Assembly (NCBI GenBank): GCA_031260245.1
Contig: JAIRKH010000116.1
Span: 1 to 36,984, forward strand
DNA length: 36,984 bases
Direction of reading: 5' to 3'
Origin: Treponema sp.
GTDB taxonomy: Bacteria > Spirochaetota > Spirochaetia > Treponematales > Breznakiellaceae
Below are positions 1 to 7,258 of the stretch, piece after piece. A model generated the notes under the pieces. It was not told where the DNA came from, ran no database searches, and saw only the letters and a program-made list of their open reading frames with translations. The number at the start of each line of letters is the position of its first letter. Positions within the stretch are counted from its first letter, which is position 1. A program made the position numbers and the translations under genes.

Positions 1-1346
1 TTGGAATCTGTATAAGCAAAGTCGGTTATGGATACCGGCTTGATCTCCGGCGCGGTTGCGCCGAGATTTATTTTGTAATAATCAATGTCGTTCTTGTGCA
101 GATAAGACATGATTTTATCGGACATCTGAATTGCCGTCGCCGCATCTTCGGTATTGTTGGCCTCGTAATTGGCTAGATCCGTGAAACTGGTAAAATTACT
201 GTCCGCCATTACATTAATACCCAATGAATAGATTGCCTCGGTATCCGCGGTGGCTCCTGAAAAAACAACTAAATAATCCTTGGTTGACCAGGGCATGGTT
301 ACAGATGAAGATGTGTTGGAAAAATAATAGGCGTTCGCGTTAGGCGTAATAACAACGCCAGAGATGCTGCTATTTGCCTTGATATTAAAATTGACCGGCG
401 CCTTGTTGAATTTAAGAGAAACCGAATCTTCCCATGTTTTTTGGTTAATCGTATCCGTCACGCGGACGCCTATTTTCTTGAATGCATATTCAGATTGAAA
501 GGGTTTACAGCTCAGGGTAAGTTCAATTGTTTTGCTTTTTCCCGGCTCAATGGTACCCAAAACCGAAGAAGAAGGCTGGGAATTCACTATCAGGTCGGCG
601 TCAAAATCAAGCGCGCAGGTAGCGGCCGTACAATCAGCCGTACCGGTGTTCTGTATAGTTATAGTAAAATCATAGGCATTAAGATTGGCGTACAAGCGCT
701 GCATATCGACCGATGATGACGCGGGCTTGACGCTGGTCTTGAAATTGACCCCGTCGGCGATGGTAATGGTTCCAATATCGTCGCCATCAGCCGTTGGAGT
801 TACCCTGGTGGTCTGTTCTGCCACGGTTATCTCATAGGAGTCACCGGGAATTGCGTTGTCAACGGTAAAATTGCCTTCCCCATCGGTGGTCGCGGTTAAT
901 TCGTTTGCCTTGTTACTAAGATTGGCTATGGTTATACCTATCCCGCCGATACCGCCGAGGGCGCGGCTTGAGGGGGCGTCAAAGCTGGCTATCTTGCCGG
1001 TAAAACGGGTATTGGCCGTACGGGATGCGTACAGGTAGTATTTCCGCCCGCCATCACTTACTTCAATAACCCTATCAGACTGTTTGGACAGGGATACCGA
1101 TGTAGATGTGGATCTGCCGTTTATTGTTATGGCGCTGCTGGATATATACCACGTGGCCCCGGTATCCATACGCACCCATTCGCCCCACAGCTCTTTCGCG
1201 TATTTCAGAGTCGTTTGTCCGCCGCCGCCCGGACTCGGATTGTCCGTTCCGTTCCCGTTGGTAACGCCGTCGTTCCCGTTTAACATATCGCAACCGACAA
1301 TCGCCATAGTCAACGCCGTTAAAATCGTAATAATCGTCTTTTTCAT
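1..1346 (-). CDS. Surface lipoprotein, 3' end outside window
   Basis: The frame is open from the ATG at 1346 to the window edge (448 codons seen, no stop). The N-terminus has a Lys-Lys start, a hydrophobic stretch and the lipobox-like AIVGC with Cys19, so it is probably lipid-anchored. A low-complexity Asn/Gly/Pro linker follows, then a carboxypeptidase-regulatory-like stretch (LTATTDGEGNFTV) and an Ig-like segment resembling CARDB domains. The last visible part (MSYLHKNDIDYYKINLG) resembles a bacterial pre-peptidase C-terminal-like fold. A strong AGGAG lies just before the ATG, 12 nt after the stop of the upstream barrel protein, so the two are co-transcribed. Function is not recognised; an exported binding or structural role is inferred. 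Alanine codon choice shifts from GCG near the start to GCC/GCA later, unlike its neighbours. Confidence 0.8.
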   Translation of the reverse strand, partial: MKKTIITILTALTMAIVGCDMLNGNDGVTNGNGTDNPSPGGGGQTTLKYAKELWGEWVRMDTGATWYISSSAITINGRSTSTSVSLSKQSDRVIEVSDGGRKYYLYASRTANTRFTGKIASFDAPSSRALGGIGGIGITIANLSNKANELTATTDGEGNFTVDNAIPGDSYEITVAEQTTRVTPTADGDDIGTITIADGVNFKTSVKPASSSVDMQRLYANLNAYDFTITIQNTGTADCTAATCALDFDADLIVNSQPSSSVLGTIEPGKSKTIELTLSCKPFQSEYAFKKIGVRVTDTINQKTWEDSVSLKFNKAPVNFNIKANSSISGVVITPNANAYYFSNTSSSVTMPWSTKDYLVVFSGATADTEAIYSLGINVMADSNFTSFTDLANYEANNTEDAATAIQMSDKIMSYLHKNDIDYYKINLGATAPEIKPVSITDFAYTDS

Positions 1347-1358
1347 CGTTCTCTCCTC

Positions 1359-2390
1359 TTATTTCACCGTTTTTACAGCGAGTATTAAATAATCTCCGCC
1401 GCTCTCTATCAACGAAGTGGAATTAACCTGTATCGAATCAAAGGAGCGTCCATAGCCAATCTGCGTATAGACGCTCCCTCCTAAGGGAATAAACGCGCAT
1501 ACTTCCAATTTCAAGGACTGGGAGACCGTCTCCCACTCAGGCGTCAGCCATTTGAACTCGTCGTCGAAGTCAACGACCTTGTAATCAAGCTTGGAATAGT
1601 CGTATAAGAGCGCAAGCGAAATGTACTTAAACAGCGTAACCGTAAAATCCGCATAGAAATATGGACTCCCGGACGTTTCCTGCGAGTAATCCGTTCCGTT
1701 TGGGTCCATGAGCGGCGTAATCTTCATGTCTTGCCGCGCGTTCAGATAGAAGACCGGGACCGCGCCTGCGTCTACCGCCACGCTGAACAGTTCCGACCGC
1801 CAACTGAAGCCCAGCGTAATATTGGGTCCCGCGCTGTGCATCGTAAAGTCGTTGGAGAACGAATTCACCCGCTCCTTGCCCAAGCTCTCTAACGCGGGCA
1901 TACTGAAGAAGCCCTTCTCCGTCAGAGTGTAATATTCGTAATATAGTCCGCCGCCGACCTTTAGCTGGACGCTCGGACTGTTAAGGAACGCGTACTCGAA
2001 GGGCGTGAGGAAGAGCGCGAAGGTCTGGTCGTCGACGGCGACAAGAGAGTCTGGAACCGTTTCGTCGAACTGTTCGTTCTTGGCGGTATTAGAGAAACGG
2101 AAGCGCAGGTTTCCCGCGACGTTAGGCGCGTATTGATAGCCGAGCGAGAGGTCGGTGATGGAGCCGTCCTTCAGGACTTTTGGGGACAGGGAAAAGGAAA
2201 GGCTACCGAGCGTGAAGCCTTGCGCGGAAAGGGGCATGGCAGCAGCGAGTGCGCAAACGATAACAGATAAGAGATAAGGGGGAATGAGCCGCTTGACGCG
2301 GAAGTGGGTCGCGGACGTCTGGCGTCGCGTCTTGCGCTGGGGGACGGGGTATGCTTTACCGCCTCTACTATTTGCGTTTTGACTGTTCAT
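1359..2390 (-). CDS. Probable outer-membrane beta-barrel protein
   Basis: This 343-residue protein has a basic N-terminal extension of about 34 residues, then a hydrophobic stretch ending in PLSAQ, read as a Sec signal peptide. The rest alternates polar and aromatic residues in short strands (for example LRFRFSNTA, KVGGGLYYEYYTL, YADFTVTLFKYISLALLYDY), typical of a beta-barrel. It resembles anonymous treponemal outer-membrane barrels, but no family is recognised. The start at 2390 is chosen because AGGAG sits 5 nt upstream and a promoter at 2413-2441 lies just before it; longer starts would precede the promoter. The unusually long pre-signal extension is odd, and an internal start is possible though no better ribosome site is visible. 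Confidence 0.75.
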   Translation of the reverse strand: MNSQNANSRGGKAYPVPQRKTRRQTSATHFRVKRLIPPYLLSVIVCALAAAMPLSAQGFTLGSLSFSLSPKVLKDGSITDLSLGYQYAPNVAGNLRFRFSNTAKNEQFDETVPDSLVAVDDQTFALFLTPFEYAFLNSPSVQLKVGGGLYYEYYTLTEKGFFSMPALESLGKERVNSFSNDFTMHSAGPNITLGFSWRSELFSVAVDAGAVPVFYLNARQDMKITPLMDPNGTDYSQETSGSPYFYADFTVTLFKYISLALLYDYSKLDYKVVDFDDEFKWLTPEWETVSQSLKLEVCAFIPLGGSVYTQIGYGRSFDSIQVNSTSLIESGGDYLILAVKTVK

Positions 2391-2412
2391 AATTGCTCCT
2401 AGTATGAAAGGT

Positions 2413-2441
2413 ATTATAGATGACGCGCTGACAATGGTCAA
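2413..2441 (-). promoter_or_regulatory. Sigma-70 promoter for the barrel-lipoprotein pair
   Basis: On the minus strand TTGACC (2441-2436) and TATAAT (2418-2413) are separated by exactly 17 nt. Transcription would start about 15 nt before the ATG at 2390, leaving room for the AGGAG ribosome site. Confidence 0.75.
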
Positions 2442-2499
2442 GCGTTAATAAAAAAGAAAGATTATCTATTATCCATTATAATTAATTATTGTGTTTCTA

Positions 2500-2528
2500 T
2501 TGACTCTTTTCGTCTTTTATTATACCAT
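2500..2528 (+). promoter_or_regulatory. Possible promoter before the integrase fragment
   Basis: TTGACT (2500-2505) and TACCAT (2523-2528) are 17 nt apart. The -10 matches the consensus at only four of six positions, so this is a weak call. Confidence 0.35.
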
Positions 2529-2554
2529 TTTGAGTAGACAAAGGAGACGCTCTA

Positions 2555-2713
2555 ATGGGAGTAAAAGTTCGAGAGAAACGAGGGAAACTGTACCTGGATA
2601 TATGCGTATCACCGAGATATGCGTTCCAAACGAGAGATACAATTGCTTGCGGGCGCATCGTTCAACACAATTCTTTTCCGGCGAAACGGTCTTTAAGCAG
2701 GGCAAAGGAATAA
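2555..2713 (+). pseudogene. Integrase N-terminal remnant (52 codons)
   Basis: A reading frame with a good ribosome site (AAGGAG, 9 nt spacing) starts MGVKVREKRGKLYLDI, which matches the usual beginning of the arm-DNA-binding domain of phage-type tyrosine integrases. After about 17 residues the similarity stops and the remaining 35 residues look random before the stop at 2711-2713. No SAM-like or catalytic domain follows. I read this as the stump of an integrase whose body was deleted or replaced. The next gene starts only 21 nt downstream. The match is from memory of the family, not a search. Confidence 0.6.
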
Positions 2714-2734
2714 AAATTATTTAAGGAGGATTTT

Positions 2735-3106
2735 ATGGATAGCGTTTTTGAGTCATTAATTCCAATAATAGTTTTCATGGTGATTGCTCAATGGCTTATA
2801 ATTTCATTCCTTGGCAGATGGGTCGCTGGAGAGAAAGGCTATTCCACAGGCGCGTGGTTTTGGCTTTGTCTTCTATTCGGCGTAGTCGCCCTTATAGCAA
2901 TATGCGGCGCGCCGAATAAATTAAGCGAGTATCGGTTGAAGGAATTGAACCGGAAATTTTCAAGTCCTTCAAGCGAATCAAGCCAAACAAACATTGTCCC
3001 TTCGACGGCTAATCCTGTGAGAGGCGATTTTTGGGTATGCAAAGAATGCGGAACAAAAAACCGCGCCTCGGAATCGGCTTGTAATGGTTGCGGGCGTTAT
3101 AAGTAG
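2735..3106 (+). CDS. Small membrane protein with C-terminal zinc ribbon
   Basis: The 123-residue product has two hydrophobic segments, about residues 7-26 and 40-57, then a Ser-rich linker (75-95) and a C-terminal CxxC-x10-CxxC ribbon (Cys102, 105, 116, 119) ending the protein. A strong AAGGAGG precedes the ATG. The ribbon should bind one zinc and face the cytoplasm if both helices span the membrane. No known pathway is recognised. It is one of few plus-strand genes in the left half of the window and sits with the integrase fragment, so it may be cargo of a lost mobile element. It might be co-transcribed with that fragment. Confidence 0.7.
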   Translation: MDSVFESLIPIIVFMVIAQWLIISFLGRWVAGEKGYSTGAWFWLCLLFGVVALIAICGAPNKLSEYRLKELNRKFSSPSSESSQTNIVPSTANPVRGDFWVCKECGTKNRASESACNGCGRYK

Positions 3107-3504
3107 ACGCAACTCCCCCCCGCTTCCTGGCGATGGCGGCTTTGATGAAGAGGCTTTCTACGCTACAAGGTAGTTTGGCGGAATTAGTTCGCCTGCTGAC
3201 TTTGCACAGGCGATGCTTGCCATTATATGCTTAATAAAGATAATCAAGGCGCCTCGGCGGTGGTATTTTGTTTAGGATATAAATTCGGCATAGGCGATAA
3301 GTAGTAAAATATAATTTGGTTAAAGACCCGTCGCATCCGCGCAGGCGGCTAACCTACTGCGCTTGGCTGTATGCGCGCCCCGGCTACGGCTGGGACGCCC
3401 AACACCTTCGCGTAGGCTACGCTTACGAGTAAGCGTAGCCGTCCGTCGGAGTCAGATGGATTTGCTAACAAAACACGTTAAGAAGTCGTTAAAAGGCTCG
3501 CCTG
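3107..3504. other. 398-nt intergenic gap with hairpins
   Basis: No convincing gene is seen. The gap separates the plus-strand zinc-ribbon gene from the convergent end of the zinc-uptake operon. It holds a 6-bp inverted repeat (GCGCAG at 3339-3344 with CTGCGC at 3357-3362), a 26-nt palindrome at 3415-3440 and a stretch near 3470-3505 with the TAACAA and GTTACAAAT words found in the intergenic elements elsewhere. It may be scar tissue left by the accessory patch. Confidence 0.5.
3415..3440. repeat. Perfect 26-nt palindrome
   Basis: GGCTACGCTTAC and GTAAGCGTAGCC are exact reverse complements, separated by only GA. There is no T-run on either side, so it is not a textbook intrinsic terminator. 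It lies about 65 nt downstream of the permease stop and could end or protect the zinc-operon transcript, or be a recombination or protein-binding site. Confidence 0.7.
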
Positions 3505-4896
3505 TTATTGGGTTACAAATTCCGCGCCGCGTTTATCTAAAACGTTCAGGCTCGATAAGGCGATGTATAAATAGGGATAACCATCTTCTTCGTATGTTTT
3601 TAAGACGCCCGTCGCCTCTACCCAATTATCAATATTAGGGTATTTAACAAGCGTCTGATTACGCGGCTCCCAAGCTATCTCGAAACCAGCGTTGCCGTCG
3701 CTTCCGCAACAACCCGGACCATACCTTAACACGAAACAATAATCTCCATATTCGGACTGCTCTCGCTTAAAAAGCCCCTCCAGCTTTATCGTCTTGCCTA
3801 AATAATCTTCGGCGTTCAGATACACATCGTTGGTCTGAGCAAGGAACATTTTTTCCTTTATCTCAATAATTCCGCCTTGTTGCGACGCGGGTTTCTTTGG
3901 TGAAGGCGCCGTCTCTACGGCGTTTTCAGGCAAGTCCACGGAAAGCGTTCCTACGCTATTGCTTTCCACTGACGCGAAAGCAAAGGACTGTTGTTGTTTT
4001 CTCACGTTACCGCAAGCGGGGAAAAGCGCGGCGCAAATAAACGCGACCGCGCCTAGCTTCTTTACGGTTGTCTTCGTAAGGACCTTGATTAACCAGAACA
4101 GCGCAAACGCGCAAATATTAAGCAGGACGACGCTCGCGCCGGTAGGCGTCGCGTAAATATAAGAAACGACGACGCCGATAAAGAAACAAAAGATTGACAC
4201 GCATACGGAACAAACGCTCACGCTCTTAAACTTCTTGAACAGCCGCATCGATGTAAGCGCGGGGAAGATGATTAACGCGGAAATAAGCATCGCTCCCATC
4301 ATACGCATACCGACGACGATGATAATCGCCGTTAGGAAGGCGATAAGCATATTGTACAAGCCTGTTTTCAGTCCGGTCGCTTTCGCAAAAGTTTCGTCAA
4401 ACGTCAAGGCGAATAGCTTGTGATAAAAAACGACGAAGAGAACAAGCGTGACGATTGACAAGACGACGCTCAAATACACGTCGCTTTTATTCATGGCGAG
4501 TATACTGCCGAATAAGTAATTGCACACGTCGGTGTTCATGCCTGTCGTTTGCGATATAATCACGACGCCGAGCGCCAATGAACTTGTAGAGACGAGCGCG
4601 ATAGCTGCGTCCCCTTTTATCAGGCGTTTCTCCCCTAGGTGCAAAAGTAGAAACGCGGCCGCTATGACGACGGGAATGGAAACCGAAAGCGGCGCGACGT
4701 TGAACGCGGTCGCTATGGCAAGCGCGCCGAAACCGACATGGGAAAGCCCATCGCCGATCATAGAATACCGTTTTAAGACCAGGCTTACGCCAAGCAACGC
4801 GGCGCAGATTGAGACAAGCGCGCCGACTACAAACGCCCTGACAAGAAACGCGTAATTAAACATTTCCGCCAAGGTGGAAAAAATGGTGTTAGACAT
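3505..4896 (-). CDS. znuB: Zinc/manganese ABC permease with fused C-terminal OB-type domain
   Basis: Residues 1 to about 270 form a multi-span membrane permease of the ZnuB/TroC family (LKRYSMIGDGLSHVGFGALA and the GMRMMGAMLISALIIFPA motif are typical). Unlike the usual roughly 270-residue length, this frame continues to 463. Residues 276-295 read like a lipoprotein signal ending LFPAC, followed by a Ser/Pro linker and a domain at 340-463 (GKTIKLEGLFKRE, GPGCC, WVEATGVL) resembling the small OB-type proteins found near bacterial zinc transporters. No in-frame ATG, GTG or TTG precedes the lipobox segment closely, so a separate gene is unlikely. The start at 4896 is preferred: AAGGAG lies 7 nt upstream and it overlaps the ATPase stop by 8 nt. 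The metal is inferred from the operon. Confidence 0.85.
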   Translation of the reverse strand: MSNTIFSTLAEMFNYAFLVRAFVVGALVSICAALLGVSLVLKRYSMIGDGLSHVGFGALAIATAFNVAPLSVSIPVVIAAAFLLLHLGEKRLIKGDAAIALVSTSSLALGVVIISQTTGMNTDVCNYLFGSILAMNKSDVYLSVVLSIVTLVLFVVFYHKLFALTFDETFAKATGLKTGLYNMLIAFLTAIIIVVGMRMMGAMLISALIIFPALTSMRLFKKFKSVSVCSVCVSIFCFFIGVVVSYIYATPTGASVVLLNICAFALFWLIKVLTKTTVKKLGAVAFICAALFPACGNVRKQQQSFAFASVESNSVGTLSVDLPENAVETAPSPKKPASQQGGIIEIKEKMFLAQTNDVYLNAEDYLGKTIKLEGLFKREQSEYGDYCFVLRYGPGCCGSDGNAGFEIAWEPRNQTLVKYPNIDNWVEATGVLKTYEEDGYPYLYIALSSLNVLDKRGAEFVTQ

Positions 4897-5608
4897 TTTC
4901 AACTCCTTCATCTGTAAAAAAGGCGAAATCTGAACGTCTATATTCAGAAACCGTACCGAAAAAATATTGGTTGTATTTAATATGCAAGATATGGCTTGCG
5001 TATTTTACCGCCGCTTGTACGTCGTGCGTTACTATAAGGATGGTAACGCCGACTTCGTGGTTTAGCTTTGCAAGCAGGTTGTACAACTCCTGCGCGGCCA
5101 ATGGGTCAAGACTGTCGGTGGGTTCATCGAGAACAAGCAGTTTACGAGACGCGCAAAGCGCGCGGGCGATAAGAACGCGCCGCTGTTGCCCGCCTGACAA
5201 TTCTCTGAAACAACGGTTTTTTAAATTGAATATATCAAGTCGTTTCATATTATCCTCCGCGGTCGCTTTCTCCGCGCGGGAATAAAAAGGACGTAAGCCC
5301 ATGACTCCCGCTAGTCCGGATAAAACGATTTCCGAAACGTCCGCGGGAAAGTCTTTTTTCGCCGCGGATGTCTGCGAAAGATAGCCGATTTCCTTTGTTT
5401 TTATATGCGGCGAAAAACATACGCTCCCTTGCAAAGGATTGATAAGCCGCAAAACGCCTTTGACGAGCGTGCTTTTACCAGTTCCGTTCTCGCCCACGAT
5501 GTAAAGATAATCGCCGCGCCGAACGGTAAAGCTAATATCGCTGATAACGATACGTCCGTCGTAGCCAAACGCGGCGTTTTGGCAGACTAGTACGTCGTCG
5601 CTAACCAT
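4889..5608 (-). CDS. znuC: Zinc/manganese ABC transporter ATPase
   Basis: This 239-residue ATPase powers the metal importer formed with the downstream permease and the upstream binding lipoprotein. It has Walker A GENGTGKST (residues 39-47), a Q-loop in YLSQTS, the signature LSGGQQRR, Walker B LLVLDEP and the switch His in IVTHD. Length and motif order match ZnuC/TroB proteins. The ATG is preceded by GGAGG at good spacing, and the stop overlaps the permease start, implying translational coupling. The metal could be zinc or manganese; zinc is favoured by the operon's cysteine/histidine-rich and OB-type partners. Confidence 0.88.
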   Translation of the reverse strand: MVSDDVLVCQNAAFGYDGRIVISDISFTVRRGDYLYIVGENGTGKSTLVKGVLRLINPLQGSVCFSPHIKTKEIGYLSQTSAAKKDFPADVSEIVLSGLAGVMGLRPFYSRAEKATAEDNMKRLDIFNLKNRCFRELSGGQQRRVLIARALCASRKLLVLDEPTDSLDPLAAQELYNLLAKLNHEVGVTILIVTHDVQAAVKYASHILHIKYNQYFFGTVSEYRRSDFAFFTDEGVENV

Positions 5609-5679
5609 ATTTCCTCCAATGAATAGGGATAGTCGCAGACGCGGCGCGCTTGCGGCTGCCCCTAACGCGATAAAACGCG

Positions 5680-6660
5680 CTACTGTAGAGCCTCTTGCAA
5701 ATTTTTCACATTGGCTTGCATCAAGTCCAGATAGGTTTTACCATCGTCGAAGTCGCTCTTGGATATGTTGTGGCAGGCGTGGAGCAACAGTTTTTTTGCG
5801 CCGGTCGCTTCCGCGATTGTATCGGCCATTCTCTCGTTTGAGAGTTCAATATGAAAAATGACCGGGATTTGCTCGCTCTTAATCTTATCGATTAAGAAAG
5901 CGACCGTAGCCGCGCTCGGCTCCGTCTCGGTGGAACAGCCGGGGAAGGCGGCGAAATAGGAAAGCCCATAAGCGTCCGCGAAATAGCGGAAGGGGAAGCG
6001 GTCCCCGAACACGAAGGTTTTCCGTAGCGCGCTGTCAACGACCGTGTGAAATTCTCCGTCGAGTTCGTTTAGTTTTGCGGTATACGCGGCGGCGTTTTGG
6101 CGATAAGTTTCGGCGTTAGCCGCGTCTGTTTCGCAAAGCGCGTCGGTAACGGCTTCCACGATACGAGCGGCGTTTTTTGGAGACGTCCAGACGTGTTCAT
6201 CGTATTCGGGACCCGTTTCAATGCCAATGGCTTCAAACGCTTCCTCCGCTTCCTCATCCTCCATGCCTTCGACGATTTCTTCTTCCACCACGTCGACGCA
6301 ATCCATGAGCGAGACGATTTTCATATTACTCACATCCATGGAATCTAAAATTCGCTCAACCCATTCGTCCGACTCGCCGCCCACGTAAATGAAAAGTTTG
6401 CTGTTTTGAACGGCGATAATATCTTGCGGCGTAGGTTCAAAGGAGTGGCTTTCCGCGCCTGGAGGCAGGAGCATCTTGAGGTTGACTTTATCCCCGGCTA
6501 TTTGACGAACAAAGTCGTAAGGCGGGAAAATAGTCGCCGTTACGGCGATATTTCCATTCGCGTTCCGCGCGATATCGCTTTTCTTCACGCAACTAGAAAA
6601 GCAAAGCAAAAAAGACGCTAAAAGCGTCGATATTTCAATTAAAATCAGATTTCGTTTCAT
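5680..6660 (-). CDS. znuA: Zinc/manganese-binding lipoprotein (cluster A-I SBP)
   Basis: A 326-residue substrate-binding lipoprotein that delivers metal to the ABC permease. The signal ends in a loose lipobox FSSC with Cys24. The first ligand is probably His72 (SHSFEP) and the second His156 (DEHVW). The loop between them, residues 125-153, is rich in Glu and Asp instead of the His-rich loop of many ZnuA proteins. The usual third-ligand motif (HDAF-type) is replaced by FGDRFPFRYF at about 218-227, so His270 in VIFHIELSN may serve instead; this is inference. The family is secure, but zinc versus manganese is not proven. AGAGGAG precedes the ATG. The ATPase gene follows after about 70 nt. Confidence 0.87.
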   Translation of the reverse strand: MKRNLILIEISTLLASFLLCFSSCVKKSDIARNANGNIAVTATIFPPYDFVRQIAGDKVNLKMLLPPGAESHSFEPTPQDIIAVQNSKLFIYVGGESDEWVERILDSMDVSNMKIVSLMDCVDVVEEEIVEGMEDEEAEEAFEAIGIETGPEYDEHVWTSPKNAARIVEAVTDALCETDAANAETYRQNAAAYTAKLNELDGEFHTVVDSALRKTFVFGDRFPFRYFADAYGLSYFAAFPGCSTETEPSAATVAFLIDKIKSEQIPVIFHIELSNERMADTIAEATGAKKLLLHACHNISKSDFDDGKTYLDLMQANVKNLQEALQ

Positions 6661-6692
6661 ATATTCTCCTCTTGATCAACCAATATTAGTCT

Positions 6693-6735
6693 TGTAGCCG
6701 CTTGTAGACGACGATTCCGTCTGGCGCGGGCTACA
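6693..6735. repeat. Intergenic hairpin, small protein-znuA gap
   Basis: TGTAGCC (6693-6699) pairs with GGCTACA (6729-6735), and an inner AGACG (6706-6710) pairs with CGTCT (6718-6722) around a 7-nt loop. It lies in the leader before znuA. Confidence 0.55.
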
Positions 6736-6762
6736 CAACGCCTTTAATATACTCAAACGTTC

Positions 6763-6796
6763 CTCTAAAAAAACAAACAAGCATTGAGTTTTAGAG
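6763..6796 (-). repeat. Hairpin just downstream of the small Cys/His gene
   Basis: CTCTAAAA (6763-6770) and TTTTAGAG (6789-6796) are perfect complements flanking an 18-nt loop. On the minus strand the hairpin begins 5 nt after the stop of the 101-residue protein and its 3' arm is T-rich, so partial termination or RNA processing is possible. Confidence 0.5.
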
Positions 6797-6801
6797 ATTG
6801 T

Positions 6802-7107
6802 TCAAGAATTGATTTTTATTTTCAAAGATACAGGAGTAGTTAGCGGTAAGAAGAAGCCTTCGGAGCGTTTCGCCAGCAGCTTTGTATAATCAATGGCGTA
6901 AAAGGCGAAAAACGCGGCGACGCCGATACGTCCTAGCTTTTCAAGCAGACGCTGGGCTATTTCTATTTGCGAGCAAATAGGACAAGATTCTCCAATACAC
7001 TCATGTTCAAGATGGGTGACTATGAAATTTTCCGCAAAGACGGCTGTCAGAGCTAAACAAGCCGTTAAAGCAATGTGCAGAAACCTCTTTTGCGGTAAAT
7101 TAACCAT
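6802..7107 (-). CDS. Small exported/membrane Cys-His protein of the zinc operon
   Basis: The 101-residue product begins with a hydrophobic signal-like segment ending about residue 25, then a compact THLEHECIGESCPIC motif (His/Cys at about residues 31-45) suited to binding a metal, and a second hydrophobic stretch near 62-70. Similar small proteins with this motif accompany zinc-uptake genes in other anaerobes, as I recall; the exact role is unknown. It is the first gene of the zinc operon and may help capture or sense metal outside the membrane. No ribosome-binding site precedes the ATG, and the promoter -10 ends only 6 nt upstream, so the mRNA is probably leaderless. A downstream non-ATG start after AAGAGG is a less likely alternative. 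Confidence 0.75.
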   Translation of the reverse strand: MVNLPQKRFLHIALTACLALTAVFAENFIVTHLEHECIGESCPICSQIEIAQRLLEKLGRIGVAAFFAFYAIDYTKLLAKRSEGFFLPLTTPVSLKIKINS

Positions 7108-7113
7108 GAAGCT

Positions 7114-7142
7114 ATTATAGCATAGTCCAAAGTTTTGTTCAA
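7114..7142 (-). promoter_or_regulatory. Near-consensus promoter of the zinc operon
   Basis: On the minus strand TTGAAC (7142-7137), a 17-nt spacer and a perfect TATAAT (7119-7114). The expected start point coincides with the A of the ATG at 7107. No obvious Zur/Fur dyad was recognised, though the spacer is A/T-rich. Confidence 0.75.
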
Positions 7143-7258
7143 GCAGACGGGGTTAGCGAACTTATCTGTCCCTGTCAGGCGAATTCTGTACATGGTAATA
7201 TCGCCTATAGTATATGTACGCCGACCGACAATGGTTAAAGCGGCTGTTTGCGCTTGTT

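Noticed and set aside
2520-2705. Minus-strand 61-codon frame over the integrase fragment
   Set aside because: No ribosome site and no recognisable content; the plus-strand frame has both.
3363-3638. Arg-rich plus-strand frame in the 3.4-kb gap
   Set aside because: Runs through the palindrome and into the end of the permease gene; composition looks random.
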